From: Emergomyces orientalis
Taxonomy: Eukaryota; Ascomycota; Eurotiomycetes; Onygenales; Ajellomycetaceae
DNA length: 16,952 nt
Assembly (NCBI GenBank): GCA_002110485.1
Contig: MOWL01000079.1
Coordinates: 1 to 16,952, forward strand
Direction: 5' to 3'
Shown: one piece after another, positions 1-9,455 of the stretch
Position numbering within the stretch: position 1 is the first letter of the stretch
How the letters are laid out: every line of letters starts with the position of its first letter
The notes under the pieces: generated by a model
Databases searched by the model: none
What the model was told of the DNA's origin: nothing
Seen by the model: the letters and a program-made list of their open reading frames with translations, nothing else
Program-made: the position numbers and the translations under genes

Positions 1-506
1 GAATCACATTGTCTTTGAACCATTGTTGGCGAATTTCTCTCCACTTATCTGTTCGCCGGGAATCCCGCCACCTGTAGTTGGCACATCGAGAGGTTGAATC
101 TTATCGGCTTTTCGCTTGTATAATGTCGCAACGACTGGACCGCGCGATCGAGGAGAAGATCGTGAAGAAGCATATAAAGACAAATCATGAAGCTGCACAC
201 CACGAACACGGCGTGATTCGGATTTGAATAATTAGAGAAAGGAAAAGATGAATGTGTAGACGGGTAAAATTGTTGATGTAGGATGGCGGGGAAAAACCTG
301 TGAGGTTCTCGGGCGTTTTGGGGCGGCGTTCTCTGATTGGCTGAATCTTTTGGCGGCCCCCGCCAAAAGTCTGATTGGCTGACGCCACCGCTTTTCAAAA
401 CACGGCAGAATATTTGCCCCGCTATCCACATCGCGATCGCTGAATCTGATATCATTTCTTTGCCCACCACATTCAACATCGCAAAGATCAATCGGACTCA
501 GCATAT
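1..506 (-). pseudogene. Protease-RT linker of gypsy-1, runs off the left edge
   Basis: After the protease the minus strand continues in another frame (504-232), passes an in-frame TAA near 231, and resumes as a basic Pro-containing linker reading YKRKADKIQPLDVP (about 120-79). Another frameshift near position 57 gives the sensible ending KWREIRQQWFKDNV. This resembles the low-complexity spacer plus lead-in that precedes RT in fungal Ty3/gypsy polyproteins. No RT motif itself is inside the window. The call rests on position and wording, not on a catalytic motif. Confidence 0.5.
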
Positions 507-1204
507 CTAGTTTAAAGTCTGCACTTTGCCACGAAGATCATCTAACTTTCGATCTCCATGGTCGCCGGGAGAATAACCAAGAAAAGACACCTGATTCTTC
601 TCATCCTTCGGATCAAAAACGTGAACAAGAACACCGCCTTTGTTATCTGTAGTTCTTGCCAAACGCGTCGCGTTTTCATATGGTCGGCCGAGAATGCAAT
701 CATGAGAACCGCGTTCCATGATGAAGAATGTCTGAGGCACCATAACAGATCCAAGGCGAACAGGAACATCCTTGCAGATTCCAATGACCACTCTGCTGAC
801 CCCCAGCTCCAAGAATAGGTTTGACAGCATCCCTTTGAATGATGAGACCGGAGATCTAACGCCAGTTCTTTCAACAAGACAGTTAATTTCCGCACCTCCA
901 TCAAATATCGCCTCAGTTTCCCCCTTTCCAATTCCGACAGTGAACTTGATGTGTCCAACCGAAACGAGATTCCAACGAGGATTAATACTCAGCAACAGAA
1001 GTGCCAGGTTGAACCAGGGCAACGGTGGCTGCATCATCCCGAATCATATGCTGTTGAACTTCGATGGGAAGATTTTGAAAAGAACATGTGCTGGAGTTGG
1101 GTGGAGCATGCCATGAGATCTTTAATCTGAATTCCGGCCGATTTCTTGGCGCATGATCTTCTCAAATATTCGCCGCGTCGCGATCGCCATATTGTCTTTA
1201 TTCT
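507..1204 (-). pseudogene. Retropepsin domain of gypsy-1, damaged
   Basis: An aspartic protease that would process the gag-pol polyprotein. The frame 1037-507 has the flap-side beta region, the active-site loop as FDGGAEINCL (about 882-911) and the C-terminal hallmark CILGRPYE. Active retropepsins have Asp-Thr/Ser-Gly, so the middle residue is Gly here. Just upstream (1038-1204) the linker switches frame again: sense-looking fragments such as KNLPIEVQQHMIRDDAA lie in a different frame from the protease. A TAA follows the Tyr of SVAEY in that linker frame. The domain is therefore recognisable but disconnected from gag. Confidence 0.72.
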
Positions 1205-3504
1205 TCATTTCTGCAGAAAGCTTTGGCCCTTTGAGTTTCCGAGGCCTGCAGAGAACAGTTTTCTTCTGAATCTGCGGAGCATCTGCCATTTCTGAATCTG
1301 GGACAATTCCACCGTCTCGAGCTTTGGACTTCCGCCCTGAAGCTGTTCATCATGGAGAGGTTGAGAATTATCATCCTCATCATCTTCCTGTGAAGCAGAG
1401 ATCACATCTTGAGCAAAAGAAACTGATTTCCATCTGAATACCTGCCATTTGCGCCGAGAATGTGTTGTTGGCAGTCTCTTCTCCTTCTCAATTCGTCCGG
1501 AAAGCGTTGCTTGATTTTTATTCATAGAAGAGGCCTTATCCTTCTCAGTAGAAGTGGAAGCAGCCATTACACTAACAATCTCCTCCATCTCACTATCGGT
1601 CATATCACCTTCCTCAGGGCCACTATCAAATCCAATATCACATATGCTTACGGCATTCACCGATGGCATCGGGGATCCGTCAGGAAATACCCGGATACTA
1701 CCATCATTCCGAAGTTTATCCGCGGTTGGGACAGTCGGCGGTGCAGCCATTTGCTTCAAAAGTCGTTCAATTGTAACAATATGGGGCTCAAGTCGGTTGA
1801 CAGCAATCTTCGGGCCTTTTTCTCATCACATTACCCTCATAGTATTCTCCAATCATATTCCGATGAATCTTGCCCTGATCGATGAGCCGGCCGATTGCTA
1901 AGCAATTTGGAAGCATATGGTTTGAATCTCCGCAACCCCAGCATGACATCGGCGGTCGATCGTATTGAACAAAGCTTCCAGATCGAGATCGAGACGGGCC
2001 TCCAGGTCCACGTTGAGTTCCATAGTAAGACACATTTGGCAAATCCAATGCAGGATCACGTCCTCGAGTAAGAAGAACCTTTGGAGCAGTCACATTTTGC
2101 TGCATGTTTCCCTGGTTTTGAATGCCAGCGATCGCCAGAGATAACGCGTCCATTCGGTTGACAAGGTTCTCAAGAATGTTATCACTCGGATTCTGTGTTT
2201 TCGCATCCGGAGCAGGCATCGCCGAAGCGGTCGGCACAGGCACATTCAATGTGGGCGGATTAAACACGGGCTGAGCAGACGGCTGCATCGATGGAATAGA
2301 GTTGGGGAAAACATCAGGTGCCAGAACTCGTGCAATCTCTTCCTTTGTCTTCTGCATTTGAGACACAGCATCGCAGATCTTCGGCAGTTCCCATCCAGAT
2401 TGACTAACCTTATCAAAATCCAGCAGTGCGGAAAGCTTTTTCACGAATACCTTCTGAAAGTCCTTGAAGAAACCAGATACAAGCAAGAGATTGTTGCAAT
2501 TCATTCTTGCAAATGAGGGGCATCGCAACTGCGCGGAATTGACGGCAGTAGACGAGGATCTCCTGGCTGGTAGAATGGGTTTTGTTGCACAATGCATGGA
2601 GGTAAGATTGATTATACATCTGTTGGTGAGCATCTTCGCGCCAGAAATCGGCAAGCAACTGCTTTTTAACCATTTCCCATGTCTTATGATCCAAGACAAG
2701 CTGATCGATATGGCCCTGCAGTTCCATGGTACAATAGTTCCGTAATACCGCCAGAGCATCGATTCCTGCAACGAAATGCAAGGTGCACATTGCCTCATAT
2801 CGATCAACAAAAGCAGTAATGTTTCTCCCATCAAAGAATGGGGCTCCAGGTGCTCCAGGAATCGGCATCGGCATGACAAGACGTTGATATGGCAGTCCAC
2901 TATTGGGAGTCGGCTGACCGGACGAGGTAGTAGTGGGTGTAGTCATCTTTTCTTTGCTAGCTTCTGTCTTCTCTTTGCTAACTTCTATTTTCGGGGGCGC
3001 TGCAGAGACCTTTCCTGACTGAGTTTGACGATGGGCAATAGAATCCGACCGAGAATGCTTGGAAGACATATATTGAGAAAGAAAGGAACGCACAAAAGAC
3101 TTCTGTTCACATAAGAGAAAGAGTTCAACAATACTATCAATATCAATATCCTTTTTATATTCAAATCTCAAATCCTCAAGAAAGAGAAGGAATTTCAACA
3201 TCCACTTTAGATCTTTTTGCTGAAGGTCTTTTTTCTTATCACTTTTCTCAACATTTCTCTCTTCTTTCATTTGTTGAATAGGGGTATGGGTATTCAAATT
3301 GAGCTTATCAGTGGGGCGTTCGCTCGCATCCTTCATTATCCACTGTCGATATCGGCCATATCGGCCAATCAGAGGCTTCCACAAATGAACACTATTGAAA
3401 AGAATGCTCAACAAAAGCAGAAAAGACAAAATGTTGAGAGAAATCATATCAGTCGTAGCTACCGCCTGCCCATCCATTTTGAATTGCCTTCCCAGGGACG
3501 CCAA
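1205..3504 (-). pseudogene. Broken gag of gypsy-1 (capsid region, CCHC knuckle, acidic tail)
   Basis: Gag forms the particle and packages element RNA. From 3504 the frame reads a hydrophobic N-terminal stretch, a charged Lys/Glu-rich region, a Pro/Thr linker, then a capsid-like domain with landmarks FFDGRNITAFVDRYE, HQQMYNQSYL, YCRQF and WFLQGLSEGIREK. The frame stops at 2413, but the neighbouring frame continues sensibly (LDFDKV...), so a frameshift lies near 2420-2430. That second frame carries one knuckle of form CX2CX4HX4C (CWGCGDSNHMLPNC, about 1902-1943) and breaks at a run of five A near 1816. The third frame (to 1205) gives a Pro-rich then Asp/Glu-rich segment, as in gag-protease linkers. 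The order and wording match fungal Ty3/gypsy gag. The start at 3504 is uncertain because the first 45 residues look membrane-like, which is unusual for gag. Confidence 0.78.
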
Positions 3505-3572
3505 TGAAGTGGAATAAGGGGTTGTGCGCTTTTGGCGGCACGTGGGCAGGAGCAGCGGGATCGTAAGGAGGT

Positions 3573-3852
3573 TGGTAAGTTCGCCGTGTATACAATATTC
3601 TATTCAACGAGCTATCCAAATAGCAATACAAAAGAACACGTAGGAGATTCAAATATAGAAGAAGAACAAGCAATCAATCACATATCAAATCACACAATCA
3701 AAAAGGAGCAATCTCACTGCTCTGCGTACAATCAATCTTCGCCGAATCCACACGTGTGTCAAAGGATAATGGGAATATGAGGCAGCCATGCCAAACAAAT
3801 ATATGAGGCGGTCTCGGCGAAAAGTAATACCACGCCGAGATTCCCCACCACA
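3573..3852 (-). repeat. Probable 5' LTR of gypsy-1
   Basis: Read on the minus strand, the segment starts TGTGGTGGGGAA, exactly where AT-rich LINE coding sequence stops (3853), and can be closed at ACTTACCA, giving TG...CA ends and about 280 bp. It holds a TATA-like stretch (about 3795-3806) and a perfect 10-bp palindrome CACACGTGTG (3749-3758). A second CACGTG lies just downstream at 3540-3545. I see no clear TGG-type primer binding site after the proposed end, so the inner boundary is uncertain. The outer one is well placed. The partner LTR is not in the window. Confidence 0.55.
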
Positions 3853-4130
3853 ATACTCATTCTTCATTAATTGAGAGAATAATTCAAGTAATTCATTTTT
3901 CAAAGAATGAAAGATTTTTTGAATGATTAAATGATTTATAGTATCAGATTCTGCAGCTGTTTTTGTAGAGCTTGTAAAAATAGCAGTTTCAAGTTCATTT
4001 CTAGATAGATCTGGTCAAGCTCATCTTGAATCTTCAATATATTCATTTATTGAATTATATTGTTCAGATTGAGATGGTTTTGAAATAGAACTTTCATAAA
4101 AGCCTGACATTTTTGTTCAAAAGAATGAGC
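3853..4130 (-). pseudogene. LINE-2 reverse transcriptase, N-terminal piece
   Basis: AT-rich fragment with the lead-in to a LINE RT. One frame gives FEQKCQAFMKVLF, the conserved segment before RT. After a one-base frameshift the next gives WPDLSRNELETAIF, then the degenerate equivalent of the KKAPGPDG motif as KTAAESDTIN, then LLELFSQLMKNEY, ending exactly at the gypsy-1 LTR. Two TGA codons sit at the Trp-like positions before WPDLS. Gly to Glu and Pro to Ser in the PGPDG motif fit the decay signature of the old layer. It should be the continuation of the LINE-2 endonuclease at 9456-10398, separated by the LINE-1 insertion. About 40 linker residues seem to be missing at the junction. Confidence 0.7.
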
Positions 4131-4147
4131 ATTATTATTATTATATT
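4131..4147 (-). repeat. (AAT)n tail of LINE-1
   Basis: Plus strand reads repeated ATT, so the minus strand ends in AAT repeats, a simple-sequence tail typical of LINEs primed at the target. It marks the 3' junction with LINE-2 RT sequence at 4130. Confidence 0.7.
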
Positions 4148-4538
4148 ATACACCACTTAATCTCAGGGATATGTGGGAAACTATCTATTTTATCTAACAA
4201 GGAAAACCATGCAATAAGAGAGCTTACTGCTGGATTAAAAACCTCATGCACTAATAAATGTATGTAACAGTTTCTGTGAGGCTTAGGGCTACCGGGGACC
4301 AGCAACTGCTGTCCTCAAGAAGAGAAGAGAATGGGATGAGAAAAGAAAAATTAAAAATAAAGAAAAATTACACTGAGCATTTTTGAAAATGCGCCCGCGT
4401 GTGAGTAAGTGAGTGAAAGACACCAACTGCGCTCTGAAGCATAGAGAGTCGTGTCTTTAGCATGAAATGAGCGTGGGGATGTGCCATGAGCACTGATTTT
4501 GTGTGGTAAGCGCGCTTTCAGCGGTTTCAGCATGGTGT
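4148..4538 (-). other. LINE-1 3' untranslated region with hairpin
   Basis: Non-coding end of LINE-1 between the ORF2 stop (4539-4541) and the tail. It contains a compact hairpin: GGACCAGCA (4296-4304) pairs with TGCTGTCC (4307-4314) with one bulged base and a two-base loop. It also holds a purine-rich, A-rich strip on the plus strand (4316-4370). A 3'UTR hairpin near the tail is a plausible RT recognition element, but that role is inferred from LINE biology in general. Confidence 0.5.
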
Positions 4539-7500
4539 TTATTGAGGTCTGCGTATGCTTGATTGAGATGTGATAGATTGCTGCTCCTCTGTCTGATAGA
4601 CACTCAGTGTCTTTGCCAGTGAGAACTGTGGTAGAATTCCCTGCTTGATCCACCATTTTGTTAGACAGTGTAGCCCTTCTTTGGTGTTCAATAGCCATTT
4701 CTTGTCGATTCTGCCCTCATGCAGCAGACTCCCGCGACTGTGCTGAAATCTATCACAGTGAACTATCACATGCATCACTGTTTCATTTGAATAGCCACAT
4801 TCACATGCTGGTGATGGGAAATCCGGTACTCGTCTTTTATGTAGAAAGGCTGCCAGCCCTGTTTTCCCTGATCTTAGTTGAATTATCAGCAAGCTTCTGA
4901 CCTTGCTTAGGCCCTTGTGCCATTTCAGAATGCTTTTGTTCAGGGGTCGATCAAAGAGTTCACACCAGGAAGGTGCTCTAGCTCTTCATTGTTTTCTTCA
5001 TCTACTCAGGATTTCTTTTCGCACCCATTCATCATGTGAGAAGTGCTGTGTTGCTGCTGAATTTGTGCTTTAAGCAGTCTCTTGCTTGCTCTTTTTCACT
5101 CAAAGCTTCTCCCAATTTTCAGGCAGACTGTCTGAATGAATCACCTTCTCAATGGGTCTTCTGTGCACTGCGCCTCTTCATCTGAGTTTGACTCTCACTG
5201 CTGTGCATGCCTCTTCAATTTGTGTTGCCATTCCAGAGGCCTTCAGTCGTTTTGTGGCGCGCGCCACAACTCCATCAAGATAGATGTTCAGGGGTGGTGT
5301 GTATGTCTCTGCTTCCAGTGTGGATATTGGTGTTGCTCTGTATGCTTCAGCTACTATTCTCAGGCATTCATTCTGTGTTCTGATTAGGCCCTCTGTGCGC
5401 TGTTTATTGCGCATGCGTCCTTCGCGCTTGATGCGCGGTTGATGCCATGCCAGTGCGCTGTAAGCTATAGCTGGCTGTATGACCATGTTGTATATTGTTC
5501 TAGCTTGATGTAGGGGGACTCCCCAGGTGGCCTGTGTTGTCTGTGATAGTGCCTTTATCTGTGACTTCATTTTTCCTGCTATAGCATCCATGTGACCTTT
5601 CCATTGAAGCTTGGAATCCAGCCATACTCCTAGAACTCTCATCACCTTCTGTGGCTTGATAACTTGCTGAGGCAGTCTCAGAGAGTGATTCAAGTTGAAT
5701 CGAGTTCGGGCTCTAGTGAAGTGCATCAACTCATACTTCTGCGAAGCAAAAATAGCTCCATGTCTTCCTGCCCATTCTTCACATTCTGCGTGCACCCGTG
5801 TGAGCTGCGCGCAATTTGCTTCAGTTGATGGCCCGTATGCTATTATATTGACATCATCCACAAATCCTATGCAGCTCACTGGTCTATTCAAGGGTGAGCA
5901 TATCCGGAGCAGTTCCTCATTGTAAAATAGAAAGAGAATGGGGGAGAGAGGTGATCCTTGTGGTATCCCAGCTGGAATATTGAAGGCCTCAGTTTCCTGT
6001 TCTTCAAATGTGAGCGTGGATTGTCTATCTGACATAAATGAGTGTATCCACCCTGTCAGCTGTCTTGGTAGGCCCTTCATGCGAAGAATGTGTGTGAGTC
6101 GGTCTTTGAGCACTCTATCATAAGCTCCTGAGATGTCCAATGATAGAACTGTGGCCACTGTGTCTGACTCCTCCCATGCTGTTCTAATTTGTGCTAGCAG
6201 TAGTGATACTGCTGTTTCGGTTGATCTGGCCCGCCTAGCACCCATCTGTTGAGATGGCAGTAGATTGAGTGTTTCCGCTAGCCGTCTGAGTTCCTGCGCG
6301 GTGGCTGATTCTATTATTTTTCCCATTGTATCCAGTAGGGCAATGGGCCTCCATGCCTCTGCCTTTTGATAATCCCCTTTTCCTGGTTTTTTCAGTACCA
6401 CTGTTCGAGCGGTCTTGAATATCTCCGGGTAGTGTTCCCATTCCCAGCATGCCAGTGTGAGCTCTGTCATAGCCTTTGTGAAGCTTGGTCCCAGCATTTT
6501 CAGAAATTCATTGGAGACTCCATTGATACCTGGTGCTTTGTTGCTTGGTAGATGTGCTATGAGCGCGGCCATTTTCTCCTCTGTGATGCTTATTGTCTCT
6601 GTTGTTTCCAGTGGGTGTTCCGCCTCCTCCATGTCCCTGTTGTCACTGACTAGTGGCAGGGGGAAGAACCTTTGTCTCAGAATCTTGGCTTTATCATCAA
6701 AGGAATTGACTGGTGGTAGATTTTCTCTGCCTTCTACTATCAATGCTGGAATTGTTGGAGGTTGTGCATGCTCATTGCTGCTTTGACGCCCCCATTTGGT
6801 CATCTTCCATAGTAGCTTGGGTTTGGACTCTGTGCTGTGCATTAGTTCTCTGAAACTGTTTGTTTTAGCCAGTTTAACCTCTCTGTTTCTCAGGGCTCGA
6901 GCTTTAATTATATCTGCTGCAGAGATGTTTCTGTCTTTCTTGGCTTTTTTATATTGATTGACTGCCTCTGCTACTCGAGGGGACCACCATGACCGGCTGT
7001 GTTGACTGTAGTTTGAGACTTTGGCATGTTTTGCTGCTAGATCTTCCACAAATTTGACAAGATATCTTGCATAGCTGTTTATCTGATCTTTTGAAGTCAG
7101 TGCCCCTGGGCTTCTCAGTGTCTGGCAGTCCTGCGCTATCTGTTCCGGGCAGGAGTGATGCCAAGTGCGTCTTTTTCTGCTGCTATATAATGCTTTTAGC
7201 TCAAGAGTAGTTGCAATTGGCATGTGATCTGATGCCATATTTGCTTCATGTTCTAGCTTGCAGCTGATCATTTGACTGTGTAGACCAGCAGACAAAAAGA
7301 TTAGATCCACTGTGGTGCCCTGACTTCCTCTATCTTGCCAGGTGATCGTGCCTTCTGGAGTTGCTAGATGTAGATTCAAGACACTGATTTGAGCATTGAG
7401 TTCTCAGGCCATGGCAAAGTTTTCTCTGACCCTGCTACCTCCCCAGAGAGTGTGATGTACATTAAAGTCTCCAATCACTATAACATCTGCTTGATGCGTG

Positions 7501-8006
7501 TTTATTTGAGTTTCCTGCGCGCCTGATGCTCCCTCTGCACTCTCAGTTGTTGCTTGATGCGCATTTTCCTGGTTTATTCGCGCTTCTAGCATTCTATCCG
7601 CTTCTTCAACCACCGCTTGGAGCTGATGAATGGGTGAGTCTGGTGGCATGATTGTGTAGCTTCCTGGTGGTGACGCGTACATGTTGATGATATTGATAGG
7701 CCCACTCTCTGTCAACAGAGTAAGTACCAGTATATGAGTGGATATTGTGCTCACTCTCCAGGTCTTGACTGCAATTCTCTTGTTAATTAGAAAGCACACC
7801 TTCATGTCCTTCTGCTCCATGCCTGCTTGCCAGAATCCACAGTTGGCTGGACAGTGTGTGCCTGTTTTAGGGTGTTTTTGTATCCAGGGCTCTTGTATTG
7901 CAATCACATCATAGTTTAATGCCGTTTCGGGCTTTGCCAAAAGAGGTCCCATAACCTTGTTTGACTTATGCACATTGTATTGTAAAATGACTAGCCTGTT
8001 CTTCAT
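4539..8006 (-). pseudogene. LINE-1 ORF2: endonuclease, reverse transcriptase, C-terminal knuckle
   Basis: The replication enzyme of the LINE. One frame of 1156 codons spans 8006-4539, about the usual Tad1 ORF2 length. The APE-type endonuclease shows LQYNVHKS, IAIQEPWIQ and VIGDFNVHHTLWGG, then TVDLIFLS. The linker has SWWSPRVAEAV. RT shows KAPGINGVSNEFLK, SLDISGAYDRV (about 6119-6150), GIPQGSPLSPILF and the catalytic box GFVDDVN (about 5850-5870), all intact. The C-terminus has QLRSGKTGLAAFLHKRRVP and a CXC...HX4C knuckle (CECGYSNETVMHVIVHC). In-frame stops are TGA at 7404, 5178, 5100, 4998 and 4986, and TAA at 5070. The last two TGA fall in a W-x3-W-like spacing just before the conserved DRP...LKWHKGL segment. 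Between 5100 and 5000 other frames also look coding, so small indels may be present. Confidence 0.88.
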
Positions 8007-9389
8007 GATTCATTCATGTGATTATTCTGCGAGCTGCTGTTCTGTGTTGATGTCTCCAGTGTTACTGGACCACTTGCTGCTTGAATGAAGCTTGTCATAG
8101 CTCCTCATTGTTGTGCTCCTGCTCTTGATACATCTGTTGGTCTTCCTGCTCTTCGCGGGGGTTCTATGAAGTCCTCATTCAGAGGCCTGTTCCATTTGCG
8201 TGGAAAGCTAAATCCATCTGCGTCTGATGCTCTTATATTGAAGTGCTTGGGGCGTTCAATCAGTGCCTCTTTAGCACTTTTGGCTTTCAGTCTTCTCTCT
8301 GGGCAGTTTGAGTGCCATGCTTGCATGACTATCACCACAGTTACTGCACTTGGGTCTGCTGCCTTCTGCTGCTCCTTTGCAGGCCTTGTCACCATGACCT
8401 TTTTGTGCACAGTGACCACAGGTTTCCTCTCTTCTGCAGAAGCGAGCTATATGTCCATACTGTTGACACTTGTAGCATTGTGTGACCCTGGCCTCTCTGT
8501 GAAATATTTCAACTGTGCAATATTCATTGCCTAGAACGAGTCCATTGTCCACCAGTGCATTGGCCTGGTGAGGTGCAGCAACATTGATGATTATACTGCC
8601 ATGTGATTTCTGTTGTCTAACCATCATTTTGTCCACCTTGTGTATCAGCGTCTTGCAGCATAGTGCTGTATTCTGCTTGTAGATGCTCTCATTGGCGTAC
8701 TCAGAGCTGCTCCAGTCAATGGCTTCCATAGGAGCACCTTTGACTAGTACTGCATACATCTCCCGCTTCATGCGCGCTTTGTCTCCCCATTCACGCGTCC
8801 AGCTATCATCTGCTGCGAGCTCTGCCTTGGTGTCCTGTGTGTCTGTCATCAAAATCACATCTCCGCTTGGCATGTGCCTTGCTGCCACCACTTTGCCCTT
8901 GGTTATCTCTTTGATGGCCTCATTCGCTCGTTTAACAATCATTTGTGGTGTGCGTTCTGCCTCTGGCATAGCATTGCAGCTTCGTCGAGTAATGACTACC
9001 TCTCGCAGTGTTCTGGTTGGTATGGTTTTAACTGTTGTCTCCCCTCTGGCTGCTATTGCTGCCCATGAGAGTGCTCTGTTGAGCTTGTCTCGCGATTCCT
9101 GCTGTTTTGGTGTGCCAATTGCGCGTTCCATTCCCTCCAGGAGCTGGTCACACAGTTCCACCTTCACTCCTCGCACTGCTTTCAATGCCTTCTGTAAATA
9201 CTCTTTACCTTTGTTATTCACTTTCTCATTCTTCTCTCCCTCTTCAAGGATCGCAGCTAGTGTTTGAATTGCTGTTGCTAAGCTGTTTGTCTTTGTTTTC
9301 TGTGTCGCAGAGTTTTTCGTCTCCGGCACGCGTCGAGCCTCGCGCATGCCATCTTCCACCATAACCACCTCCCCCACATCCAATGCCAT
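8003..9389 (-). pseudogene. LINE-1 ORF1, knuckle-containing RNA-binding protein, frameshifted
   Basis: ORF1 proteins of Tad1-like LINEs bind the element RNA. From Met at 9389 (first ATG, MALDVGEV) the frame gives an Ala/Lys/Glu-rich helical N-terminus, a middle region (SWAAIAARGE, then VVAARHMPSGDVILMT), and three knuckles: CYKCQQYGHIARFC and CGHCAQKGHGDKAC (both CX2CX4HX4C), then CSNCGDSH. The third knuckle is cut by an extra base near 8324. In the shifted frame it completes as QAWHSNC, giving CX2CX3HX6C as in related ORF1s. That frame runs to a TGA at 8105-8107. If this TGA is a nonsense mutation, the frame ends at TGA 8003-8005, overlapping the ORF2 ATG (8004-8006) as ATGA. Confidence 0.82.
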
Positions 9390-9455
9390 CGTAATGATGT
9401 GTAAAGAATGCCTGATGCTCTCTTTCTATTCTTAATAGTGTTTTTCCCGCGTGTT

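Larger units (their letters stand above)
1..3852 (-). mobile_element. Ty3/gypsy LTR retrotransposon (gypsy-1), left part outside window
   Basis: A minus-strand LTR element of ordinary base composition. In element order it shows a probable 5' LTR (3573-3852), gag with a CCHC knuckle, a retropepsin, and the linker that normally precedes RT. RT, RNase H, integrase and the 3' LTR would lie left of position 1. Its right edge abuts AT-rich LINE RT sequence at 3853, so it was inserted into that older LINE. The reading frame changes at least four times between gag and the linker, so the copy is dead. Gypsy assignment comes from the gag wording and the ILGRPY retropepsin motif. Exact boundaries need the other LTR. 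Confidence 0.8.
4131..9455 (-). mobile_element. Tad1-like non-LTR retrotransposon (LINE-1), nearly full length, inactive
   Basis: A two-ORF LINE on the minus strand. The 5' end lies between the ORF1 start (9389) and about 9455, where LINE-2 sequence resumes. ORF1 encodes a knuckle protein, ORF2 encodes endonuclease, RT and C-terminal knuckle, and a 3'UTR leads to an (AAT)n tail at about 4131-4147. There is no RNase H between RT and the C-terminal domain. Composition is ordinary, with plenty of CC and CG, unlike its flanks. ORF1 has one frameshift, and ORF2 has five TGA and one TAA in frame. It sits inside LINE-2: endonuclease is on its right flank and RT on its left flank. I found no convincing target site duplication. 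Confidence 0.85.

Noticed and set aside
1788..2900. 370-residue minus frame as one protein
   Set aside because: Its first half is an out-of-frame shadow of gag; only the part after about 2430 is sensible, as the frameshifted continuation.
3500..3575. tRNA primer binding site of gypsy-1
   Set aside because: The bases after the proposed LTR end do not begin with TGG and do not resemble a tRNA 3' complement I can name.
8085..9364. Long plus-strand reading frames opposite LINE-1 ORF1
   Set aside because: They mirror the codon structure of the minus-strand ORF1, which has clear knuckles; the plus-strand translations show no domain.
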